From the NCBI GenBank assembly GCA_028274465.1, contig CM051456.1, positions 10,009,745 through 10,073,744 of the forward strand: a DNA stretch of 64,000 nt, in the 5' to 3' direction. The DNA is from Plantago ovata. Taxonomy: Eukaryota; Streptophyta; Magnoliopsida; Lamiales; Plantaginaceae. The notes under the pieces were generated by a model, which worked only from the letters and a program-made list of their open reading frames with translations, had not been told where the DNA came from and searched no databases. This document shows positions 48,150-60,904 of the stretch, one piece after another. A program made the position numbers and the translations under genes. Numbering within the stretch: the first letter of the stretch is position 1; each line of letters begins with the position of its first letter.

Positions 48150-51100
48150 TACACTATAATTACTTGTACTTCTCCTTACAGAAAAGGTAATTGATATTCT
48201 TTCATTCAATACTACACATACATACTACTCATTATATTTGGAGAGGTCCTAGAGTTTAAATTCCAACATAGTAAAGTCTACCATTCGGTTTGGCTAAGGC
48301 AAACTGTTCTTGGAGCACTAATCTCCCCTCATTTTAGTATTCACAGGTCCTACAAGGCGAGTTCCTACAAAGAACTACAACGTGCAAATTTGATACTTCA
48401 TTCACACTCTCTAATACTTAAAAAAACGTTTTAACACGAATTACCAAACACACCACTGTACCATCAAAATCAAATTACAATTGGATTTCTAATTTATGTT
48501 ATTACAAGTAGATTCCATTAATTAATCCTATTTGGGTATAATTTGACGTTCCTTGGTTGAAAAAGGTAATACTACTACGTACATGTCATGTCTTTATAAA
48601 GCCCCCCACCCCCTCCTCCTTAGCTTTTTGTAGACGTAATTTTGTAAGATAAACAAACGTCATTGCATCTTGAATTTACTCAATCGATCATCGGGGGCAC
48701 CTTACCTTTTAAACATATGTACTAGTCCCCTACTAGATGTTAGATTGTTAGGTATCTCTTGTTGGTAGCTAGAACTAGAGATTATTAATTATTGGACATT
48801 TGGACCAAAAACCAACACTTGTTTCTATAATGGGCCGATTTCTGTCCTTAGTCACTTAATAATGAACGTCCACAATCATATATACTCCAGTAGCTAGCTA
48901 GTTAGTCCAAAATAGTAGTCAAAAGCGTCATAAAGAATTTGTTAAATTGTACGCTTACAAAACAGAAATCTAAACAACACCTTCCATAACAACGGAAACA
49001 AAGTAATGCAGTTTAGGATTACGGTAACCTTAACCTTAATCCCTAAACATAAAAAGGTATATTACTGCCAAAACACAACTCTTTAACTTTCAATGTCATA
49101 ACACAACTTTCTTAAACAAACATCTGTTAACTTTCAATGTCATACCACCTTTTGGGAATTAACCAAACTGTTAACTTTCATTTTTCTAACGGCTGAAGAA
49201 ATTCTATTAGAGAAAAGAGCATACGTAATTCTCTAAGTAAAACATACAGAGACACAAAGGCCCTGCATCTAAACAGAGCCAAGATCACGTCTATCAAGAA
49301 TCACACCCCGCAAACATCCGTACCGTGAGAACTAGTAGACTGAAAACGGAGAACACAGCACAGTACTCGACTTAAACCGTTAACTTTCATTGCCCCAATG
49401 AAACAAGGGGTTAAGACCTTTGACCTAGGAAGACCAAACTCGTCTTAAAGGTCGAAGTGAAACTCATTATAACGGCGAAATTAAGTGTTGTACTAACAAA
49501 ATGGAACTCTAACAAACGTATGCACACTGAGAGTCCATATAGAACACTGAGTAGGAAAACTAGTCTGTAGGGGAATAAGTGAATAACTGTGTCTGGCCAT
49601 TTTTTTTTTTAAAGATTCGTGTGAACGTGGTGCAAATTTTCTGTTTATTATAACCTCATCATCTCTTATTAATTGAATTGAATGATTCTTAGTGGTCATG
49701 CATTTTTTTAATTGTGCATATCTTGGGATAGATTAGCACTATAAAACGTGTTTCTGAATGTCTAATAGGATGCATGGGAATCTTAGCCCAGCTAGATTGA
49801 AGTATTATAATCCTAAATGAAAATGAGGTATAAATCATTTTAGGGGATTGTTTCGGAAGGGGGACACCTGCAGAGGATTAGTATTCCTTATCAACCTTTA
49901 ATCAAACAAGGTAATTACTAATTTACATATTCAAAGGATTTCAAGTATAGAGTAAAATAAGTGTAGTTGTTGTTTGAATAAGCATTTAGTTATGTTTTCG
50001 TAGTGCATAATGAGCTTAATTAGATTATACTGTACATGCTTTGTGGGCTTGTCCGCTTCTGTATTGGCTTTTAGCGGAATGAGTTGGACATGAAATTAAC
50101 TTTGCTCGGTGAAGCATAATCTTAGTACATATTTAAATATTTAATTAGTTATTAATTAATTTGGCCATTTTTATTGTTAATTCATACTACGGGACACATT
50201 TTCAAATTCATCGACTAACATTTCGAGCTCAATCTTAAGTGAAGGGGCATCCAACTTAGAGTGAACGCCAGCCGTATATTTTACTGGCCAATGAAGGTTT
50301 ATTGCGTTTAATAACTCTTAGCTTATGAAAGGCTCTGATAATGCTGATCATATACTATTTTAATTTATAGGTTTAGTATAGTACTACTTCGTAAATTACT
50401 AGTAATATAGCTAGGTTTCCAAATATCAAACAGATGTTGCTTTGCTTATTTGGTCCAATTGGTTTGACTACCGAAAGCATGTATATGATTGAATCTTTTT
50501 TATCATCATCATCTCATTCTTAAGAAAATGTTAGTGGAATATTATATTGTAGTATGATTCATCTTAAAATAGCATTATATTCAGTTTCTCGCCCCAAAAA
50601 AGTGATCTTTTATTGCAAAGTGACTTGCTTTACAACGAAACACTAGTAATTTAATATCGAATTATGCTAATCTAGTAATCTACTCCTATATAACAAGACA
50701 ATAACGATTATACAATTAAAAGTTATAATCTACTCGAAAAAGCAACTCAACGAACTATGCATACTGGACCTTTTTTTTTCTCCCGGAAAAATAATTAAAT
50801 TACGTGTGATCGATTAGTACGTATAATGGTTAATTATACTGGCAGTAGTTTTAGTGCTAGTTAGCATGTTTCTTTTCTCCACAAATTATAAAAGCAAAAG
50901 AAACTAATATAATGCTGTGTTATTATTAATCAGAAAATTAATCCATCTTGAACCGACATGATCACCCATACGTACATTAGACTATAATATACACAATATA
51001 CTGTATGATATTGTTAGTTTTGAGTTAAAGTCATTATATGTTTACTTTTGGAATCAATGAAAAAGAGTTAATATATACAAAATACAATATATCATTATGT

Positions 51101-51580
51101 AATTGGTGGTCTACTTATATTTTCTATTCTATTAGTCGTTTTTAATATTTTAATGGGGTGCGGAAATTATATTAGAAATTATAATTAAAGACCTAATTTG
51201 CTATTAGTTCATTTGGTCAATGACTTTAAAAAGCAATGTATGAGTCGGATAAAGCTTCTCTGCCTGATTGAATCTTTTAGAATCAAATCAAGCATTAAAT
51301 TATAGAGAAGATTCATCTCTCTCTATTAAACAACTCTCGATCGGCTTTTGTGTAGAGTCGCATTTTCAATAGAATATTATTGACAAGAAACGGGAACATC
51401 ATGTGTGCCCTACGAGGAACGGACTCAGAATTTCTAAGATGGGAAGGCAAAAAGTTTCTATAGTAAACTATATGATCCTAATGTTGTCTTTTTTCACTTG
51501 TAGCTTTGACGGATGCCTATATATTTGAAGGTGTAATATATCTCAGATCAATTATTATCACATTAGTACCATGGTAGAGA
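48150..51580. other. Gene-free intergenic DNA
   Basis: About 3.4 kb of AT-rich sequence. The only local structure seen is three partial copies of ttaactttcaatgtcata at 49083-49180. No ORF, long inverted repeat or LTR could be supported. Confidence 0.5.
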
Positions 51581-51584
51581 CACT

Positions 51585-52147
51585 CTTCTAAAAAACATAC
51601 GTACTAGATAATCAATTACGTACATTTTGGTACAAAAAACGTTGACTTTCTCATATTTACCAAAATGTCACCCCCTCAAAACACTGAATACAAACAAACT
51701 TTATCCCTTAACTAATTTATAATTTTTCTTTTTCTTTTCTTTTTTTTCTTATTTTTTTCCTTTCTTTTTTTTCTTTTCCTTTTCAATTCTTCTTCTTTTT
51801 TCTCCGTATCAATTCCGGTACCGGAACCAGTTGCCGGAGTTGGACAACTGGAGCAAGCTCCATTCCAGACTTGCTCCGTCCAGGGAGCAAGCTCCAGATC
51901 GGAGCTTGCTCCGTCCAGTTATCGGAGCTCCGAAGAAGAAGATGAAAATACTTTTTTTTATTTATTTAAAGATTTTTTAAAATTTAATTAATTTATTAAT
52001 TTATTTTTTTAAGAAACATAAGAGTTTTTTGGATAAGAAAAAAATCCAATAATGGAACAGTGCTTAGAGTGCGATAGAGCTTCAAAAAGTCAAATTCTTG
52101 TACTAAAATGTAATTGATTATCTGGTGGGTATGTTTTTGTTATTAGA
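51585..52147. mobile_element. Second Mutator-like element with hairpin core, related to the one at 40723
   Basis: Long inverted arms: aaaacatacgtactagataa, tcaattac and ttttggtac on the left are matched by the complement of gtactaaaatgtaattgatt and tatctggtgggtatgttttt on the right, continuing inwards to gttgacttt/aaagtcaaa. The core 51820-51930 is GC-rich and palindromic: ccggtaccgg, then ggagcaagctcc and agatcggagcttgctcc. The design (TIR with CAATTACAT.TAG, a T/C-rich strip, a GAGC-type hairpin core) matches the element at 40723. The exact ends and target duplication are uncertain. Confidence 0.6.
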
Positions 52148-52239
52148 GACGTTTGCGTAGTTCTATAAACATACGAACCCTATTTCAGATTCTTATAGAA
52201 AAAAGTGAATTGTGTCATGGTTTTGTACCTTCCGTAGTT

Positions 52240-52243
<4 letters not shown>

Positions 52244-52323
<80 letters not shown>
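52244..52323. repeat. (AT)n microsatellite, about 40 units
   Basis: An uninterrupted run of alternating T and A of about 80 bases. Confidence 0.97.
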
Positions 52324-52327
<4 letters not shown>

Positions 52328-52896
52328 TTGCCAATTGCCAATTTCACGAAGAAGAAAACTGTTTCACTTTTTTTAGAGAAAAACTTTAGTTTATTGGAAT
52401 CGGAAAACTAACATAAATGATTAGATTTTACATCTCGCTAATAGTTTGAGATTTTGAAAATGTTGAATTTATATCATCATAGATTCATTGTCTTGTATTA
52501 GTATAATATTAGCCATTAATTAGCTCGTGCCTATTAGATTTCACTTGAAATTTGGTCTATCTATAGTGGACTCAAGACCCGAGCCCAATACAAAGGCCCA
52601 TCCCAACACCAACACAATCACCAGGACAATTCTTTGAGAACTTTATTTTAGTTGTGTATCGGCAATTATATGGAACGAATGGAAGTTTACACTTTACATA
52701 ATTTACATGTATAGACACAAAATTGACAGTAACTTTGCGATCCTTGTAAATTCAAACTTTTTTTTCCTCCCAAAAGTCAATTCGTTAGTACGTGATTGCT
52801 CATTTTGAGTTTTTTTTTTCTTCCGTTGTTTCTCCTCTCTCTGATAGTGTTATTGTCAATGTAGCCGAACTGGACTTTTTTTTTTTTTTTTTTATG

Positions 52897-53392
52897 TGTT
52901 GAAATACAAGAAGAAAATGCACACGTTGATGCAAAGATTTCGAAGAAATCGATCAGAAAGAGAGGAAATAAGAAGAAGCAGAGCAAGGCGGAGCTACCAC
53001 AAGCAAAGCGGCTTAGATCGACGAATTAAGGTGCACTGACAGACTAATGATAACAGAGTGTTGGAGGGAGTTTTTGAAATTTTGGAACACAGGTTGGCGT
53101 CACACCGGATCAACAAAAGTACCAAATTGGTACATATAGGGTTCTTCACGCACTCCTCGTTTCTTCAGCTCAATTCTTATCCGTTATCATTTGTTTTAGC
53201 AAATTGTATTAGATTATGATAAGCTCGTACGATTCCGCATAGATTAGTGGTAGCAATTCTGTGTAATTGTAAGAAATAGGGCAACAATAGGCGGGTATAA
53301 AAGAACCGACCTAGTTGCTTTGTTCATCATCTTCTTCCGCCGCAAGCTCAATAAATAAAATATGTACTCTCAAATATCAGCTTATTTTAGCA
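52897..53392 (+). repeat. 5' LTR of the Copia element
   Basis: Begins TGTTGAAATACAAGAAG and ends ttattttagca. It contains gcgggtataaaagaacc (53293-53309), a likely TATA box for element transcription, and the same basic reading frame that closes the polyprotein in the 3' LTR. It follows a T tract of about 20 bases. Confidence 0.95.
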
Positions 53393-53480
53393 TGGCATCT
53401 AGAGCCTAGGTTTCTTTCCTTACCAGTTTCAATCCAGAAAAACATCAAACCTTTTATCTCCACTTCACTTTCCTTCAATC

Positions 53481-55245
53481 ATGGTTGAAGGCGACAAAGA
53501 CACTGGCATCAACGATGGTGATAAGGCTGAAAACCCTCCCCTCATTCCAAGCCATGAGGATCCTCAAAGCCACTACTACCTCCATCACTCAGACAATGCC
53601 ACCTCTGGTGCTGTTCTTCCGTTGCTTGATGGCAACAACTACCACACTTGGAACCGTGCGTTCAAGATGAATCTCACTATAAGAAACAAAGTGACGTTCA
53701 TTGATGGCACTCTGCCAAAGCCCAAAGAAGAAAATGCTGATTTCAGGTCATGGATCAAGTGTGACACCTTGATTCGTTCTTGGATGGTCCACTCTGTGTC
53801 TGATGACATCAAAAACTCAATAATGTATGCAGAAAATGCTGCAGAAGCTTGGGAAAAGCTTAAAACAAGATATTCTCAACCTAATAAGGTGAGGATTTAT
53901 GAGCTTGAACAAGCTATCAATGGCTTCAAGCAAAAGAATCTGACAGTGGCTGAGTACTTCAACACCCTCAATGGGATGTTTGATGAACTAAATGATTACC
54001 AGCCAAATCCAGCTTGCTCATGCACTGGATGTAAGTGTAGACTCACGGAGAATCTTGAAGATCTCCAGAAAGTGAAAAGAGTTTTCAAGTTCCTTATGGG
54101 ACTGAATATTGCTTATGATGGAATAAGAGGATAGATCATTATGACTAAGCCTCCTTTGAGTTTGGATGACGCTTTCTTCCTTGTTGCTCAGGAAGAAAAG
54201 CAAAGAGAAGTCAGATCTGAGTCTATCACTGCTGTTCAAGAGAGCATTGCTATGAATGTTGGGGTTAAGAGAAAGGAAAAGAATATGTACTGTCCCACTT
54301 GCAAGATGACAAACCACAACCCTGAAAATTGCTTCAAGCTTGTAGGCTATCCTGAGAGCTACAAGAGACAAGGTTTCCCTAGTCAAAGAGGAGGAAGGAC
54401 TGCAGGCAGAGGTAGGGGCCGCAAGGGTGGATTCTCTCAAAGCTACAATGGTGGATATGCAGCCAACCAAGTCAACAACAACTCCATGAAGCAAGAGACT
54501 GAGTCACAGGCCATGAACCTCACTCCATCTCAGATCCAGCAGCTGCAGAAGTTACTTACTGGTGGCAATGACAAGAAACAAGATGGTGCTGGCCCTTCCA
54601 ACACAGTCCTAGCTACTAGCAACTTTGTTTCAGGTATGTTATTTAGACTTACTACTGAACCTTGGCTATTAGACTCTGGAGCTTCTCATCACATCATCTG
54701 TGCTTCTAAATATTTTACTAGCAATATTAAGGCTGTATCTTCTGTGGTTCAACTCCCAAATGGATTAATAGCCCCCATATCTCATATTGGAGACATTGAA
54801 ATTAATGATCAACTTACACTTAAAAATGTCTTGTGTGTGCCTACTTTTAAGTTGAATCTTGTCTCTATTAGCAGAATGGTAAATGACAGTGATGTTTATG
54901 TTGTTTTTACTAAAAATAATTGCATCACAACTCAGGAGGGTTCAATGATGATGACCTGCTTGACGAAGATTGGGCTGATTAGACACACTAGAGGTCTTTA
55001 CCAGTTCCTTTTTCAAGAAAATGAAGAGCAAGTTCAAGCATATTCTGTTAATCCTAAGGCACTAGCCATAGATGAAGGGATGAACCATGTTACTAGCCAC
55101 TTGTGGCATTATAGATGAGGTCATCCCTCATCTGTTAGATTAAAGTTGTTAGCTGATTTGATTCCAGAAGTTAAGAACTATTCTCCAGATCATTGTAATG
55201 TCTGATATAAGGCAAAACAAAAGAGGAAGTTATTTCCTCCAAGTA
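53481..55245 (+). pseudogene. Copia gag, zinc knuckle and protease region (broken)
   Basis: The start ATG at 53481 opens a gag frame with LPLLDGNNYHTWNRAFKMNL, the usual plant Copia gag signature. An in-frame TAG at 54132-54134 interrupts it. The same frame resumes and carries the zinc knuckle CPTCKMTNHNPENC (from 54291) and the aspartic protease motif LLDSGASHH (near 54669). TGA codons at 55116-55118 and 55203-55205 interrupt the GAG-pre-integrase domain, followed by a frame change before 55262. Gag would package element RNA and the protease would mature the polyprotein; neither full product can be made from this copy without readthrough. Confidence 0.92.
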
Positions 55246-58238
55246 ATACAATGAGCATGTCTTGTTTGATTTAATACATGTTGATATATGGGGACCATTC
55301 TCTGTGAAAACACTGAATGGACAAAGCTATTTTCTTACAATTGTTGATGACTTTACAAGAGTAACATGGGTGCAGCTAATGAAACAAAAGTCTGACACAC
55401 AAGTGTCATTACAGACATTCATCAAAATGGTGAAAAATCAGTTATGTGTGACTGTTAAAACCATAAGGTCAGATAATGGCCCAGAATTCAATATGGCATG
55501 TTTTTATGCAGAGAATGGGATAACACATCAAAAGACATGCCCATATACTCCACAGCAGAATGCAGTGGTTGAAAGAAAACACCAGCATATCTTAAATGTG
55601 GCTAGAGCATTGCTTTTTCAAGCACATTTGCCACATAGGTTCTGGGGTGAGGCATTTTTCACTACGGTATATATTATAAATAGAACACCCTCTCCGAAAC
55701 TTGACAATAAGACACCCTATGAGGCATTATATAAAGTAAAGCCAACATACAACCACATGAGAGTGTTTGGATGTCTAATATATGCTTCTAGTCTTCATGT
55801 TCAAAGAAATAAATTTGATCCTAGTTCAAGAAGAGCTATATTCATAGGGTATCCAGTTAACATTAAAGGATACAAATGCTATGATCTAAGCACACAACAA
55901 GTTTTTCATTCTAGAGATGTCTACTTTGCAGAAAATATCTTTCCCTTTCTTGAAAAAGAGAAGAAAGGAAGTGCATTGGAGTCCATCATATATTCACCTG
56001 GTGAAATCATAGATGATGCACCAATTACTAGAATATCTCTAGAATGAAAACTGCAGAGTCACAATCACTGGGGCAAGATCATACACAAGAAAATAGTGAT
56101 CATACACAAGAAAATAATGATCACAATGAACAGCCAGAAATTGAGTTATCTCAATCACAAGCAGAAGAAGAATTTTCAGATAGGGAATAAAATGAAGATT
56201 CAGTCAGAGAACTGGATATAAGAAATGATGAAACAATAATTGAGGAACCTGTAAATAGTCAGACTCAGGAAGAAAGCCAACAGGTTCCTCACCAAAGCTC
56301 ATCTAGTGAAAATAGAGCTAGACATACACAATCACCAGTAAAGAATACAATTCTTAGAAGATCTACTAGAAAGGTAGAAATACCAAAGTCAATGAAAATG
56401 TTTCATCATTACAGTGTTCCCAGATCAAATCAAGTGATCAAGCAAAGTACCATTTATCCACTGCATCATTATCTGGGATATGATAAACTATCTGAAAACC
56501 AAAAATTCTATGCAGCTCAACTGTCTCTTCTAGAAGAACAATCTTCTTTTAATGAAGCTATTCAGTATAAACATTGGAAACAAGCCATTGATGAGGAATT
56601 GAGAGCCCTAGAGGCCAACAAAACCTGGACCTTAGTGTCATTACCTGCAGGTATTAAACCAATAGGTTGCAAGTATGTCTTTAAGACAAAACTTACTGCA
56701 GATGGCCAAATAACATAAACATAAGGCTAGGTTAGTAGCAAAGGGCTACACTCAAAAATATGGCTATGACTATACTCAAACCTTTAGTCCTGTAGCAAAG
56801 ATGACAACCATAAGAGTTCTCTTAGCAGTTGCAGCTAAACACAACTGGTTCTTAGAACAATTGGATGTACATAATGCATTTCTCAATGGAGAAATTACAG
56901 AAGATATATATATATGGAACTACCTCCTGGCCTCTCAATTCAGGGGGAGAATAATGGTAACACGGTCTGTAAACTAAACAAGGCACTATATGGACTAAAA
57001 CAAGCTTCTAGGCAATGGATACAGAAGCTTACAAACCATTTGCTTAAAATAGGTTTCTCTCAATCCAAGAATGAGTACCCTCTTTTTACCGGAGTAATTG
57101 ATCAATCTATAGTAGTGATCCTTGTATATGTGGATGACATTATTGTGGGAGGAAATAATTATGAGATTATTAAACAAATCAAGAGCCAACTGCAAGAACA
57201 ATTCAAGATAAGAGATCTTGGTAAATTAAAATTCTTCTTGGGACTTGAAATTGCTAGAAATACTGGTGGCATCCATATTTCTCAAAGAAAGTATGCTTAA
57301 CAATCATTGAGATGGTTGGGTTACTTGGGTGCAAGCCTGCAGTAAATCCAATTGAGCAGAATCATAAAATGAAAGCATTTGAAGAAGGAAAAGACTCAGA
57401 GAAAGAGCTACTCAATGATTCAGGCCAATACAGAAGATTAATAGGAAAGTTAATCTATCTAACAACTACTAGGCCTGATATATCATATGCAGTAGGAGTT
57501 ATGAGTCAATTCATGCAAAAGCCTAAATTAGATCACATGGAGGGTCTACTAAGAATAATGAGATATCTTAAGAACAACATAGGCAATGGCCTATATTTCC
57601 AAGCAAATGAAGATCAAGAACTAATTGCCTATTGTGATTCAGACTTTGGTGGTTGTCAAGACACCAGAAGATCCCTAACTGGTTATTGTATTCTTTTTTG
57701 TGGATCTTTGATTAGTTGGAAATCTAAAAAGCATCAAGTTGTTAGTAAATCAACTGCAGAAGAGTATAGAGCTATTGCACATGTCTGTTGTGAAGTTATT
57801 TGGCTCAACAGATTGTTCAATGATTTTGCTGTAAAACTTGTGCTACCTATAACAATCTTATGTGACAACCAATCAACCATTTATCTTACAAGAAATCCAG
57901 TCTTCCATGAGCGGACGAAACATATTGAGATAGACTGTCATTTTGCCAGAGAAAAGATTGAAGAAGGGCTTGTTGATGTGAAACACGTTCCAAGCAAATT
58001 TCAATTGGTTGATGTCTTCACAAAGGCAGTTTCCGGGGAAAACCTCGACTTGTTTCTCAGTAAGTTAGGAATTCGTAATATATACATTCCAAACTTAAGG
58101 GGGAGTGTTGAAATACAAGAAGAAAATGCACACATTGATGCAAAGATTTCGAAGAAATCGATCAGAAAGAGAGGAAATAAGAAGAAGCAGAGCAAGGCGG
58201 AGCTACCACAAGCAAAGCGGCTTAGATCGACGAATTAA
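55246..58238 (+). pseudogene. Copia integrase, reverse transcriptase and RNase H region (broken)
   Basis: The integrase core shows the acidic triad in VDDFTRVTW, RSDNGPEF and NAVVERKHQ within 55262-56047, which ends at a TGA. 56048-56390 is an acidic linker with further stops. Reverse transcriptase runs from about 56560, with a frame change near 56716, then [10 protein letters not shown] near 56866 and the catalytic YVDD (near 57127). A last frame change lies near 57300. RNase H follows with AYCDSDFGG and STAEEYRAIA. The final frame passes through the polypurine tract and ends inside the 3' LTR at 58238 with a strongly basic tail (KKSIRKRGNKKKQSK). Confidence 0.92.
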
Positions 58239-58602
58239 GGTGCACTGACGGACTAATGATAACAGAGCGTTGGATGGAGTTTTTGAAATTTTGGAACACA
58301 GGCTGGCGTCACACCGGATCATCAAAAGTACCAAATTTGGTACAGATAGGGTTCTTCACGCACTCCTCGTTTCTTCAACTCAATTCTTATCCGTTATCAT
58401 TTGTTTTAGCAAATTGTATTAGATTATGATAAGCTCGTACGATTCCGCGTAGATTAGTGGTAGCAATTCTGTGTAATTGTAAGAAATAGGGCAACAATAG
58501 GCGGGTATAAAAGAACCGGCCTAGTTGCTCTGTTCATCATCTTCTTCCGCCGCAAGCTCACTAAATAAAATCTTTTCTCTCAAATATCAGCTTATTTTAG
58601 CA
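58106..58602 (+). repeat. 3' LTR of the Copia element
   Basis: Begins TGTTGAAATACAAGAAG directly after aagggggag and ends ttattttagca at 58602. It matches the 5' LTR throughout, with scattered substitutions and one single-base insertion in the caaatttgg word. Its first 133 bases are coding (end of the polyprotein frame). Confidence 0.95.
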
Positions 58603-59830
58603 TTTTGCGCGTGTTGGCCAAGTATGTGGTGTAATCGGGACAAAATTGTCCACTGTCCATGAACACCTGGGGGTTTGATGTGCAAGAATCTGTCATGTAT
58701 ATCCAGAGGTATACTGCTCAGTACCAGGGAGCGCAATAGCAGGGCGAAGCTAGAAATTTTATGTTTTGAATTGATAACTAAAGTTTAAGAAAAGTTATTG
58801 AACAATAAAATAGGCTTTGACTCATAAATCCAACCTGTGCTTTATGCAAAATAATTATTAGCAAAATAGCAGTAGTTCTTGGCTGCAGCCTGCATGGATA
58901 TATCGAGCGCTGTGCAATTGGCGAGTATGTTACATTTGCGAGATGTGGAGTTTCTAGGCGGTCCGATGATCCAATATTTGCAGTCATCCAATCCTACTCT
59001 TATCTGTTGCATGCAGGGGCGGTAATTTAAGAAACCAAGTCACTTGTTTCATTTTTGACCTCATTTTCTTTCCGTTTTGTTAGATGTATTGATTTTAACT
59101 TCAGGAGTCAAGTCTTCCTCCAAGTCTATTAAACAAGCAAAGATACTCAGACTATAGTATCACGACAGCAAGCAGAGCTCTTCAGGTATATATGCACACA
59201 AAAACATGCCATGATACTCTTAGCATTTTTCAGCCATTAACTAGACATCACAAACTGTTTCAGCAACCAAAGTCGAATGAAATTCATGCGACGAACAATA
59301 AAGGGGGCATGCAAATAATGACACGAGGGAATTCAAGCGTCAGGGAAGTACCAAACTCGAATGGAATTCACCCAACAAACAATAAATGGGGCATGCAAAT
59401 AACTACACGGGGAAAATCAAGTGTCAGGGAAGAATCAAGCCGAAAATCTACCTCATCAACATCTTCTACGCATCAGAGGGCCGTACCTTATCCTAGAGAG
59501 GGTATAGGAGAGGTATGAATTATCAACTTCTATTAGCTACTGTTTTGTTCATGGATGTGCATGAGCATGAGTCCTCTTGAAATGTTGGGATTACTTATTT
59601 GATATATATGGCTTGAATGTAACAGATGACAACTAGAATGATGAGCTTGTTATGCAGTGCAAATGGCCAACATCTAAACAGTATGCTGAAGCATTCAAAA
59701 TCTTTGCTCCAACAAGCTAGTTTGGGATTATTTATTTTCACCGGACAATTTCCATATTTCGAGCTCATAAGCAGTTTTCAGCTTACAAGTTTGACAGGAA
59801 AACGCTGCGGATGCTGAGATTACACTAGAA
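58603..59830 (+). other. Possible exons of an unidentified gene downstream of the Copia element
   Basis: Several segments look like exons but no family was recognised. 59115-59180 opens LPPSLLNKQRYSDYS and ends in a donor-like cag|gtatat. 59262-59514, after an acceptor-like tttcag, encodes a Ser/Thr/Asn-rich stretch with a 28-residue internal duplication (SNEIHATNNKGGMQ and SNGIHPTNNKWGMQ) and ends gag|gtatga. 59626 on, after aacag, opens MTTRMMSLLCSANGQHLN. An upstream candidate, 58896-59017, reads HLRDVEFLGGPMIQY. The Copia element may have inserted into an intron of this gene, or these may be remnants. Splice sites and frame are plausible but unverified. Confidence 0.3.
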
Positions 59831-60900
59831 CTGACATGATGAATTAGTTCAACTCTTTACTAGAAACACACCGGTCCAAAGGTACTATGTAGCCTGTTAT
59901 GCAGATTCAGTTATGTACATGTGTAGACTGTAGTTAATATACAAGATAGTGATTCATTCCCTTTCAATTTGTTCATACAGATTCATTTCATTCTTTTAAG
60001 TGTAATAAACATGTAGTTCATGTTCAATATCTATATAATGATGATCCTTTCACTATGCAAACAAGCAGTTTACATGTACTTGAATACTAAACAGAGTCCC
60101 CTGTCTCTAAATTGTTTCTCAGATTTATAAACTTACATCATACAGGATCTGAGGATCATGATTTGAACTGTAACAAACATGTAGCAAAGGGATCGAAGAG
60201 ATAAAAAACATAAACCGCACCGATTAGAGAGAAGAAAAATCACTTCTTATTGTGGGCAGTCAAATGAGGAATATCAGCTTCAATTTCTTGAACAACATTT
60301 ATATGAGAAGATTGTTTCTGCTTCCATTTCTCAATTTCTGTAAGGAAAGCTGATAAGCTTTCCATTTCAAACAGAAAGTCGCACTTTCATATACGTTTTA
60401 TAGTTTAAGTGAAGTAACACTTTTAGCTAGTTTTGTACATTAGTCTTAGTTTGTTGTACCTCCGAGTTAGTTATAGGAGCAGTTATTTAAATAGGTAGAA
60501 AGCAAGCTACAGAGCTCACATGTTCTGTTTCTTCCTTCTCCAAATCTCTTTCAAGTCCACTGTAACCTAGCTCAATTCTGCTGTAATCTTTCTTATTCAT
60601 CAATGGAAGTTACAGTTATTTTCATCTCCAATTTCTAAATATTCACAATTTCTTTGGACAATAACCCCACATCCTCTTCACTGTCATCACCATTGTTTTT
60701 CCTTAGAGCTAGCGACCCATTTTCCAGACTTGAACCTGTAGGGCAAATTGAAACACATTTGTTCTCTGGGAACTGTTTCTGTTTGTTTGTTTGTTGTATC
60801 ACAGGTTAGATGTTGTAATTAATAATGTCGCTCATATGCCATCTTAGCTGATTCTTCAGTTTTGCCATTGGATTTATATGATGTAATTTGATTCATTTAT
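59831..60900. other. Intergenic; nothing recognised
   Basis: AT-rich DNA with short ORFs and no family signature, inverted repeat or LTR that I could support. Confidence 0.45.
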
Positions 60901-60904
60901 TCAA

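Larger units (their letters stand above)
52897..58602 (+). mobile_element. Ty1/Copia LTR retrotransposon, near full length, coding region broken
   Basis: Two LTRs of 496 and 497 bases bound a 4.7-kb interior with gag, protease, integrase, reverse transcriptase and RNase H in that (Copia) order. A primer-binding site, TGGCATCTAGAGCC, follows the 5' LTR and a polypurine tract, aagggggag, precedes the 3' LTR. Flanks TTATG and TTTTG are a near-match target duplication. The LTRs differ at roughly 15-18 positions by eye, so the insertion is fairly young. At least two nonsense codons and several frameshifts break the polyprotein, so it is not autonomous now. Confidence 0.96.

Noticed and set aside
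52153..52389. Open frame with Ile-Tyr repeats
   Set aside because: Translation of the (AT)n microsatellite.
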